NCBI GenBank assembly: GCA_947561585.1
Contig: CANNZV010001166.1
Location: 302,905-366,904 of the forward strand
Direction of reading: 5' to 3'
Source of the DNA: Caprella mutica
Lineage: Eukaryota > Arthropoda > Malacostraca > Amphipoda > Caprellidae
DNA length: 64,000 nt
In this document: positions 41,801-53,800 of the stretch, piece after piece
Position numbering within the stretch: position 1 is the first letter of the stretch
Layout of the letters: every line of letters begins with the position of its first letter
The notes under the pieces: generated by a model
Seen by the model: the letters and a program-made list of their open reading frames with translations, nothing else
Databases searched by the model: none
What the model was told of the DNA's origin: nothing
Program-made: the position numbers and the translations under genes

Positions 41801-44800
41801 GAGTTCAAACTCACAGAATCATCATAACATAAATTTTAATTTTACTCCAGAAAAGCTCATTAAAATCGAAATCATAGAGGCTCTAATCCCTGACATATTT
41901 TCACTCTTATTCTGTTTTTCGTTTCTGTTGATGTTATTAGACATTGAAATGTACCTTCTAAGTTATGTACACACGGTGCTATCGAATTGAATAACCACAT
42001 CAGTTTCTCGGACTATATACTCCTTCCAAATTGAAGTTTCCTTTGAACTCTCTAAGCCGGTTATAAATATTAGAGTATTGTTTGTTTACCTTAAATTAAA
42101 TAACAATTTCTTATCCACAGGCATTTATTTATTTCATCTACATTCACAGTTCTAGCAGTTATCTTATTTTCTCTCTTTTAATTTTCTGTAGTCGAGGAAA
42201 ACTTTTGAAATTAGAATACTGTGCAGAGAAAAATATCGAACTGAAATTCTGTAAGTTTCTATTTTTTCTGTAATAAACTGTTTTACAAACTATAATCTAA
42301 AATAATTGCTCTTCAATGCATGACATGAATTTCCAAAGAAGATCGAAAAGTTTGAAACTTGAAAAATTGAAATCTGAAGTTACAAAGATGGCATGTAAAT
42401 ATCTAGAACCACTTACAGGTAGTTTGATTTCGTTACAGAGCGATGCGTAAGTTTCGAAACAATGTTCGAAACTATTATTTTTCACAATAGTAAGTAGGCG
42501 ATAGGTTTTTTTTAGTAAATATGGCAATTCTCTGTCACGATATCTTTTATTTTTGTGACAAAACTATAAAAGAGAATTAGTTGCTTCTGTACTGTACAAG
42601 AAAGTTAGATTCAGTTATTGCCAATTGCACGATAGACTGTTTGGTAGACATTGAAACGTCTCTCTTTATCTAATCCTCCAAAGCGTGGAAGACAACATTC
42701 ACAACGTAACTCTATGTCAAACAAATTCATGAGAGGATTATGAGAAACCCGAGTGCATCCATGATAAAGACCACTAACATAAGTCCAAGTACCAATAAAC
42801 GACTGGTCGTGAAGACCTTAAAATGTCCTCTTTCACCCTTTAAAGGGGCAGTACAGTCATTTTTTCTTTTAACAATTTTAATGTCAAACGATTTCTTAGT
42901 AAGAATAAAGTATATCGTGTGACATTGCAATGCTCAATAAAATCTAATCATGGAAATATATCATTTTATATTTAATTAATTTCTTAGCAAATGCTCACGG
43001 TAGATGGCGCCACAATCAGTGGCGCCATCTTGTAAAGAAACCAACTGAGTTAAGTTTCTACCTAGATTCTAGTTCAAGTGAAGAGATGGCTTTATTTATA
43101 AAACTAAGCCTTATTGTCTACGAATTCACATAATATTTTCACCGTTTTTACGCAAATAAAGGTTGATTACTGAACACTTAAATTAATATGAAAACAACAA
43201 ACATACTCACGTACATACTAATGAGTACAAATGCTTCCGCTAGGTGTCGCTAATTTTATTATATACTTTTTATATGAACATTTTAAAAATAAACGAGCAT
43301 TCAAATATTACATAATTAAATATTCTGAATCGATTTAAAACCAATTTGGCGATTGTTTGATTTTGACTTTACTATCCCTTTAAATGAGCCAAACTCTCTT
43401 AGAAAAAAATCGGAAAAAAATTCCCCAAAATGATGAGAAATTTGTGATCTTTTTTGGTCAGAATAAAATATATTACAACTAGATTATGTGCACTCGGTAG
43501 AGCGCATACCTTCGCCTCCGCTTTGACCCGTTCTTTCCCAAAATTAAGGAAACTGCTAAATGCATAATAACCAATCGTCCCACCAAGTTTCATGCAATAT
43601 GGTACAATACTTTCAAGTTATAGATGACCTTGACCTTTACCTCTGACCAGATCGTTTCCAAAATTCTACCAGATCGTTCCTGGTCATTGACTAATTGTTC
43701 CATCAAATTTCAGACAATTTGGTTGAATACTTTTTGAGTTACAAACGGCCTTGACCTTGATCTTTGACCTTTGTCCCGATCACTCCCAAAAGACTAACAG
43801 CAGGTCACTGGACATGGACCAATCGTTTCACCAAATTTCAGGCAATTTGATTGAACTCTTTTTCAGTTAAGCGAATAACAAGATGATAAATAAATAAATT
43901 CCGATGAAAATATAACCTTCCGCAAGATTGCGAAGGTAAAAAAGTGGCATCAATCGATCCTTCCATATTTTTTTTGACTAATGATTCAAAATTAAAGTAA
44001 AATCTTAGGTCTAAAAAATTTTTAACCAATGTTAGATTCCGCTAAAGATCACTTCTGTGATAAAAGACTGCGGAAATTCTAACTATGTGGTGCCATATGA
44101 TGCCGATTATCATATACAGCAATTTTTAAAGATCCCAGGATTGAACTATTTATCAACCAACGTCCTGTTGGGAGGACATTAGAAAAACATCAAGACATTT
44201 AGTAATGTCTACATTTTTATTCCATAATGAGTTTAGATTTTGAACTACCCTAAATTCTTCCCAAAGGATATTATACTTTATGAATTTTCAGTGCAGGCAA
44301 TAAATGAAGTAACGGTTTAAGGAAACATTCAACTCATTACTAACGACTTGAGAGATGCTCTGCAGATAGACTGGCAATAGATACCGCAAGAACGCGCGCG
44401 GGAAATGGATACTGGGAAAAATGCCACTGTGGGAAAAATGCCACAAAGGAAAATTGCTACTGTGGGAAAAATGCCACCCGGAAAATTGCCACAGAGGAAA
44501 ATTGTCCCTATATAATATTCAAACTGAAAAATAATATTATAGTCTATAAACAACAAAATACCAATCTGAACACAAATTTTTTGCGTTAATCGTTGTTTGA
44601 TAAGTTAAATTGCCCTCCTAGATAAAGTAAAATAAAATATTTAACCCCGGAACGACCACAGGGCCAGAGATGCCCGTTCATGTTTGAAATATTTATGCGA
44701 AATTAAAAACTAATTAACTAGAGTTGCTGAAACTCCGTGACTTTTATTGTCTATGATATATTTATTTATCCTATAAATTTAAATGAAACTAATACATTAT

Positions 44801-47800
44801 GTTTTGTTCTATTTATTTTTTATCATCACGCGTATTTTGCGACGCAATCGCAACTGGAATATTAGCTATTTTTTGCTAAACGTAAATAGGCCTCTTTAAT
44901 TAGTAAGCTTTATCCACAAATAGATTCTAAATTCATTTTTAATTCTTCTAATTCGAAAAAATGTAACGTCACACTATAGTATGGACCACATAAAGACACC
45001 CGAATTCAACTGCTAATAGTTTTCGAATAAATCAAGTTTTTTGTACTGAATTACATATATTTAAAAAGTTCTTCTTATCACTCTTGCAAATGACGTTAAA
45101 TTTGTAATAATTTTCTTTTCTCAGCGTTGTTTTGAAAACAGAGGTAAAAAGATAAGTTGCAATTGCACAAATTAATTTTACAGATAAAAATAATACATAA
45201 GCTTTAAATTATTATTATTTTGTGATGGTTATTTTTTATTTTTATAAATCATTCATATTAATATTGTTAAGATAAAATAGAAAACAATAGTTATAAGCTT
45301 TTGTATAATATTTACCTGGAAAACTTGTTTTGTGTAACTTACCTTTTCACAATTGCTAGAGTGATGAAACCTTTTTCTGAACATAAATATTGTAACAAAA
45401 AAATGTAAATATCTTGATTGAACCTTGTTTCCTTTTTAGTAGTCCAATCTGAATAGAAGACTAGACATTATGAAGATACAACGTACATTTTAGTGCACTT
45501 GTGTATGAGAGAAAATAACTGGATGGCAAACTAGTAGAGTAGAGAAACTTATTTTTTTACTCTTAAGTGAACAATAATTTGTAAACATAAAGCTAAGATT
45601 AATTGCGTATCCGACGGAAGAATCCACGATTGTATAACTTGTCAAATGAGATGTACTCATTGTAAATAATTCTTTTATATTAAATTCAGATCAAAATTAA
45701 ATTCAGTACCTATGACTCTATGAGTCTTGTAATTATCGAAAAAATACAGTATGAATTTATATATACATAGTGGCCATTTTCTTCAGTGGTAATTTTCCGG
45801 GTGGTAATCATCCCACAGTGGCAGTTTTCCAACAGTGGCAATTTTCATAGTGGCAGTTTTCCTGGGGCCAATTTTCCCAGAGGCTATTTTCCTAGCACCC
45901 GCAAAAACAGTCGCGTGCCTCTCTAGAGGATGTGCCCATAGGACACTGAAGGCAGTGATTGATTGCAAGGAAGATTATTTTGAATAAAGTATATCTGCTG
46001 TATTTATTGACTATTCAATTCACTATAATTTATATTATCGTTTGTTCCCATTATCACGCCTCAAACCTATTGTTTATGCTCATCTGTTTAAAATCCTATT
46101 TCTGTAACAGCCGGCTTCGTCTAAAGAAGAGGGTGATCAGGGTGCTGAACATTGCTCTAACCATGGAGCTCACAAGGGTGGACAACCTACAGGGTGTGCA
46201 GCGAATCCTAACACATCATCCTTGGAAACAAGTGAGTTCCTTTTTCCTGACTAAGAATAATATATTATTGTTAAGAAAACTAATTTCGGATTACTTTCCT
46301 GGAAATTAAACTATCCTTCTTCTACTTATCATTTGTGTTAAAATATAAGAATTTGTGCTAAAATTAAAACATAAATAAATGTTTAATTCAAAATGCATTA
46401 TGAATTTACTAGTGGGGATCCGTATATGATGTCCCGTAATTAACGTGAATCGATACGAATCCGCTCGATTGCATTCTTTTCATATGTTCTAAAATTTTAA
46501 AGCAAGTGGGACACACATCAAAAAATTGATAATAAATGAAAATTGAACATTAAATTATTCTAATTTAACTTTAGATATTTCTCAAAATATCAAACTGTAC
46601 GTCGAATATTTTTAAACTAAATAAGCATGCAATACGGCTATAACTGGTTTCTATTCATGGAAAATAAATAATTAGGTATTCCTACCTATAGTATATCTGG
46701 AATATTCTTTTGGATTTGAAAACCAGTCCTTTTCAAATCTCTATCTAGGTTTTACCGTTTCTGAATAATGTTGCTCAAAGTCACAGACAGACAGATGTAG
46801 CGTATTGTATATCTGTTAATTTGCTGAAACTTATCTAATATTATTTGTTTCATAAATAGCCTAATTTAATAACATTACTAGATTCTCTATTAATGGTAAT
46901 TATTTACTTTTTATTCGTTAATTTTTCAGAGTTTCTACCGTCGAATTGCTGTTCACATTTTCAGAATGACCCCCACAACCTAACAACTAGTACCACATCC
47001 TCTACCACTTCTACCACTTTGCTACCATCTGCTTCTATGGTAAGTACCACTTTGCTACCATCTGATTCTATGGTAAGTACTATTTTGCTACCATCTGCTT
47101 CTATGGTAAGTACCACTTTGCTACCATCTGCTTCTATGGTAAGTACCACTTTGCTACCATCTGCTTCTATGGTAAGTACCACTTTGCTACCATCTGCTTC
47201 TATGGTAAGTACCACTTTGCTACCATCTGCTTCTATGGTAAGCTCCACTTTGATACCATCTGCTTCTATGGTAAGTACTATTTTGCTACCATCTGCTTAT
47301 ATGGTAAGTCCCACTTTGATACCATCTGCTTCTATGATAAGTACCACTTTGATACCATCTACTTCTTTGGTAAGTACCACTTTGATACCATTTTGTACTT
47401 TGCTACCCTCATCGAAGATTGATGGCTAAGGTTAGAACTCTTGGCATTGTTGGCAAGGTGGCTGACTGATTTAGGCATGGCTGTCAAATAGGACACAGAG
47501 AGGCGTCGTTGGAGGCACAACATCTGAGTGGTCTGTTGCTACCAGTAGTGTGCCTCAAGGTAGCAACAGACCAATCAGTGCCTCAAGAAGCTTTGACCTC
47601 GGAGTCCTTATTACCTCCAAGCTCAAGTTTGGTGCTCAAGCTATTGCAACAGAGAGGAAGGCTCAAAAGATCCTAGGTTATCTCTAGAGGGTTTTTATCC
47701 ACCGAAATAGGCTGACGGTGATGACCCTGTATAAGACGCTGGTTCGGCCCCATTTGAAGTGTGCTGTAGAGTTATGGTCTTCTTTTTATGGGTGCGACGT

Positions 47801-50800
47801 GGAATGCTTGGAGCAAGTTCATGTCCAAACGATTAAGTTGATATCGGAGATTCGGAACAAAGGTTATGATTGGCGGCTGAATGACTTTGACCTCCTAACC
47901 CTGGAACAGCGAAGATACCGTAGCCAGTTGACCGTGACCTACAAGATCATCAGGGTCATAGCACCCTTGACCCCACAAGGACCATCTTGTTCAACTTGAA
48001 CCCAACGAGGAGTCATGGTTACAAGTTAGAGATACCAAGATTCAGTACCAACAAAAAAATCTGGAGCCTTCCCATTGCGAGAGAGGTTAAAGTCTCACGT
48101 ATAGCGCCCCGTCCTTGCGTGGGTACTGTATGTGAGGCTGAACTAATCCGGGTTTATCCTGAACTCCGTAATGGATCCATTTACTACCAGTGCTTGCTGG
48201 TTGAGATTGTTTTCCTAGGATTCAGGTGGGGGGAGAGTGATCCACCTTGAGTCAAAAACCCTGACTCCTCTGGTGGTGAAGCCTGTACGTCAAGCTTAGA
48301 CCTGGTGCATGGGATGATTTGGACTAATAGATAGTCTAAAGTGGGCCCTTGCTGCACTTGAATCATCCTCGGATGGGTGTATATGGCACCTTTTGTGTGA
48401 TCCCTTTCAACGTGTGACTCCTTGTGACTTTGATTCTATGGTGAGTACCACTTTGATACCATTTGCTACCATGGTGACTATCAGATATTTATCAATAACT
48501 ATAATTTTTACAAATTATCATAATTGCATGTCGAAACTTTGATGAATTAAACAAGATGCCAATATTTTAACAGGATGATTTTTTTCCTCCTCCAACCTTG
48601 CTCATATAGAATTATAGTAACACTTTCTCCTCTCAACTCTCATGCTGAATCTAGTCCCCTTTCTCTTTCCCTACACTCTCATGCTGAATCTAGTCCTCTC
48701 TCTCCTTCCCTACTCTCTCATGCTGAATCTAGTCCCCTCTCTCTTTCCCTACACTCTCATGCTGAATCTAGTCCCCTCTCTCTTTCCCTACACTCTCATG
48801 CTGAATCTAGTCCCCTCTCTCTTTCCCTACACTCTCATGCTGAATCTAGTCCCCTCTCTCTTTCCCAACACTCTCATGCTGAATCTAGTCCCCTCTCTTT
48901 CCCCGTACACTTATAATGAACTGAAATTCAGGTAAGAATATCTCTATATTTTTCACTAACACTGATATAACACTTTTTCTCAACAGTGTCCAATTTCGTT
49001 AATTGCCTATTTCCTGTTCTTCCCTTTAAAGTTCAAACCTAACTATCCGATGGACCGTTATATATCATCTTAAAATAATGTTTCTTTCTATACTCGTATG
49101 CATGTTATTCAATGTGTAGGCCTATAGCTATCTGATGTGCTGTTTGTAGTTTCTTTTCGAACTAGGCCTATAATTGTATCGCCTCTTGTATGAAGACTTG
49201 TTCCTCTGGTAGATGTGTCCTAGCTCTGTTCGAGGTAAGATCCTATTCATAGGGGCTCGTCCCACTTTCTGAAAATCTACCCATAGACATATTTGCTAAA
49301 CGGTGTATTTTTTATTTGTTCCAATAAAGACAATTACCTGTTAATGCACACTTTCACTTCCTGTGTAATTGAGTAATTGATAGTCAGATATTAAATTATG
49401 GAAACTCTGAAGGAATCAGTTTTCATATAATCATACTAAGATTTGAAAGTCAAAATGCCAGTTCTGAATCAACCCGAAGAGGTTCATAACATTTGGTGAC
49501 AGTGGTGTGGATTCTATCTAACTTTGAAGTGATATTTTGTGTTTATAAAAATACTTCGCTGTTTCACTTTTGCCCCCGATAATACATTATTTCGTGTGCG
49601 GAAAATTGCCACTGGGAAAACTGCTACTGTGGGAAAACTGCAACTGAGAAGATTGCCTTCGGGAAAACTGCCACTGGGAAAACTGCTACTGTGCGAAAAT
49701 TGTGCTCCTTTCTCAATCATGTTCGATAATTTACTTTTATAAATCACTTAATAGCACTATTGACAAATTCGCAAATTCTTCCAATTTATTAAAATTAATT
49801 ACCAATCTCACAAAAAAAAATTTATTGACTCGTATATTTTTTAGTTTGACTGTTAATGTGGCATTTTTGATCAGTGGCAATTTTCCAACAGTGACAGTTT
49901 TCCCACAGTGGCAATTTTCCCAGTACAATTTTCCTAGCACCCATTATTTTTGCCCCATATAGTACACTGAACGTCGCTGCAGCCAACCTTCCATGCTGCC
50001 TGAATGAAGTTACCCTAACAAATGGTGCTGTGACTGAAAAATGTACGGAATGAATTCTGAAGCTATAAAGTGAGAGGTGGACATCTTCATTTTACTCCTT
50101 CTGATTTATTATTCAGGCATGGTGATCTCGACCAAAGGTGCTTCCAACATTCGACTTCACCACTTATGACGTCAGAGATAACAGATTCTATGTTCTCAAC
50201 TGCGTGGCTTCTGTCGAAAACTTTGTCTCTCCCGGCATCTTGTGACGTCATCAACAACAGGCTTTTGTTGCTCTTCACATATTCCTGCTAATTATGTGAC
50301 GTTTCTTTGAAATGGTATTTCTTGAATTCAATTTCACGTTTCTTCAAATTCAGTTTATTGATTTTAATCTAACGTTTCTTCGAAATCAGTTTATCGATTT
50401 AAATTCACATTTTAACGTTCTTTTATTGTCATTCCTTTGCTCCAATATTAATTCAACTGTCGTACAGCCATTTTTCCAAAATACGTGATCTCTTCAATCT
50501 AGCCATCTTCTCAATTTACTCCCTTTCTTAAGTTTGTACAGTTTCCCCAAATCTACGGTTTCCCCATTTACGCAGTGGAGTGGGAGTGTTCTAAATTTCC
50601 CACTTCGTTTTGTAGCCAGTCTTCATTCCAATTCCATTGGAAGTTGTCCAAAAACAGCCTTCATCTCTTTGAAAGGTAGACATTTGGCGTCTATTGTGAG
50701 TCTTCGTATTTTCCACTCTCTCAAGAGGCGGTTGGTCTCTTCATCGCTTCCCAGCCATAAAATTTTTGTGTTTCCACTGTTAATATATATAACTGACATC

Positions 50801-53800
50801 ACGAAGAACCATAAGGAGAACCGCGTGTATACAGTATGGGCCACAAAAATGTTTCCGCTTTTTCAAATACTTGTAAATCGTTAGCCAATGGACGAAAAAA
50901 CTTTATCTTGGTCTCTTTTTCTCCGCCTCTTATTGTACTATTAACAAGTAAAAACATTTTTGAACTGATGGACATAGTTTAAGAAGAGGTAAGCAAAGAG
51001 AAAGGGTGATTATTTTTGTCATTGCGCGAAGGTTATTCTTAGAGCTAACTCTGTGATTTCACTTACTAAATGGCAGCGAATAAAAGGAAAAAAATTATAA
51101 TGGTAGACAATATAATAAAGGGTGCTTACACTTCTTCCTTAGAAACTATTTGGAAATAGAACAACTTCAGTTACATTTTGATCTCATTGAAGTTTTCACT
51201 CTGAATATTCGTTCTTCGCTTGTTCATTGCATAGATAAGGCCCGCTTGACTCTTGCATTTTTAACAGTGCGGAAAAAAAGCTTTTCTTAAAATGTGTTCA
51301 CACTTTCGTTTTTTTATCGCTGAAGTAAAAACATAATGTGATTTTTCCATCTGCGATAAAAAAAGTGCAAGTGTAAATACAAGAGCTTTTTTTTCCGCAG
51401 TGTTAAAAATGCATGTGTGAAACTGAAACAGGCCTTAACCATGCAATGAACAAGCGAATAACGAATATTCCTAGTGAAAACGTCAATGAGATCAAAATGT
51501 CACTGAAGTTGTTCTATTTCCAAATAGTCTTCAAGGAAGAAGTGTAAGCACCCTGCATTAAAATGTCTACCATTATAATTTTTTTCCTTTTATTCGCTGC
51601 CTTTTAATAAGTAAAATCACGGAGTTAGCTCTAAGAATGACCTTTGCACAATGACAAAAATAATCACCCTTACTCTTTGCTAACCTGTTCCTAAACTGTG
51701 TCCATCAGTTCGAAAATGTTTTTTCACCTGTGAATAGTACATAAAGAGGCGGAGAAAAAGAGACCAAGATACAGTTTTTCTGTCTATTGGCTAACGTTTT
51801 ACAAGTATTTGAAAAAGCGGAAACATTTTTGTGGCCCATACTGTATAATAATGTGAAAACTGCTTAGATAACAAAAAATGAGAAATCATTGGAATTGAGA
51901 ACAACATAAATAGGGGATTTACATTAAGTTATCATGATGCACCATGAACAAAATTTTATTGAATCGAGAAATGGTTAATTAAAGTTTTTCCTTCGAATTC
52001 GATTTTCGATATTATTAATAGATTAATTGGAATCTAATTAATGATTCCGTTATTTTGAAATTGATTGTTATACATGAGATGCAATATTAACTGACATTTT
52101 TTAAAATTTGATCATTTTTATGTTTACCTTATTCACCATGAAATAATTATGAGTATACATTAAAAGTATTGGTCACTTTCGTGTTTATGTGTCGTAATGG
52201 ATGTAGCTTACCTCAAGTTATTACCTATTGGTTTTTCCTAACAATTTCAAGTAAATAGCTATGATCGTCTTAGGTAGGGAATAACAAAAGTGTCGTAAAA
52301 ATAATTTACCACAAAATAATTCTACCTCAGCCCAGATCCACTATTTGCCATTACAATAAACAACTCAGGCGAAATTAGAATTTAGCCAAGTAGAAAATCG
52401 ATGGAAAATATTAACTTGTATAATTATTTATATGTGTAATGTGGCTCATGTCTTTAATGGAAAAATATTGTCTTATTAAACAAACAAAAAAAAAATGTGT
52501 AATGTACTAGTCATATTTAGATCGTAAAATAATACAGCATCTTATTTCAAACTGTATGGAAAGTATTACTCACAAAAATTGAATGAAACAAAATTGAATA
52601 AGTAAAATCATAATTTATTATATTATTATTAGTTGTGAGTTTTCACCTTTTTAATTAATTGTGTATTGTACTAAATAGGATGAAAATTTGTATTAGTTTG
52701 GTAATGAATTTAAAAAAATCAATACCACGGAATTCTCTGTTTCTCAATAAGATATTTGACTGATTTACATTCTCTAATATATTATAAGTAACTGTGTAGT
52801 AAATAGAAATAAAAATATTTGAATGTAGTAAATAGGTTCGGTAAAAGTAAATTAAGAAAAAATTAAAAACTTTGGCACTCAATATTATGTTATCATTTGT
52901 ATTCTGTATTTTTCCGACCATAATGTTGATTAGAGAGTATTTAATATTATGTAATAGTAATCTTAGCAACATGTTGTTGAATTTGTCGTTATCTGTAATG
53001 CTGTAAAAGAACATATTAATAATTACTAATTAGATGGTTTAAGAAATAATTGTGCCAAAAATCCATTGTTATATTTTTTAGTATGACAATGTTGGTTAAC
53101 AATTATTATTTGCAAACATGTAATACCACATCGTATTGCATTTTGCATTTTCACTGAATTTAAAATTGATGTTGGTAAATGTTGGTACAGATTAATGTGC
53201 ATACATATATTAATAGATTAATGTGCATACATATATTAATAGATTAATGTGCATACATATATTAATAGATTAATTGCATACATATATTAATAGATTAATG
53301 TGCATACATATATTAATAGATTAATGTGCATACATATATTAATAGATTAATGTGCATACATATATTAATAGATTAATGTGCATACATATATTAATAGATT
53401 AATGTGCATACATATATTAATAGATTAATGTGCATACATATATTAATAGATTAATGTGCATACATATATTAATAGATTAATGTGCATACATATATTAATA
53501 GATTAATGTGCATACATATATTAATAGATTAATGAAGAAATATTTCCTTTTTAATTATTTGTTTTAGCCCCTCTGTTAATTTTTATAAACCTTAAAAATG
53601 GTTTGCATGAATTGCATTTCCAGTACAAGACAGTTAGACTCTATGATTTGTAATTATTTAATAAAAAGAGTCATTTTGTGCGGCGGATCTATTTTTGCCG
53701 CAAATAATAATTTCAATTTAGATAGGCACACTATTTAGATACTAAGGGAAGTGTAATGTAAGCTGTAGATTCCATTTGAAGTTTGCAAGCTGTCCTACAG

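Noticed and set aside
41637..41990. 117-residue frame overlapping exon 5
   Set aside because: It reads out of the phase that joins exons 4, 5 and 6 and runs through the donor into intron sequence.
48575..48935. Ser/His/Leu repeat proteins over the 39-bp array
   Set aside because: 13-codon periodic translation in two frames of pyrimidine-rich DNA. The resemblance to a splice acceptor explains the sequence better.
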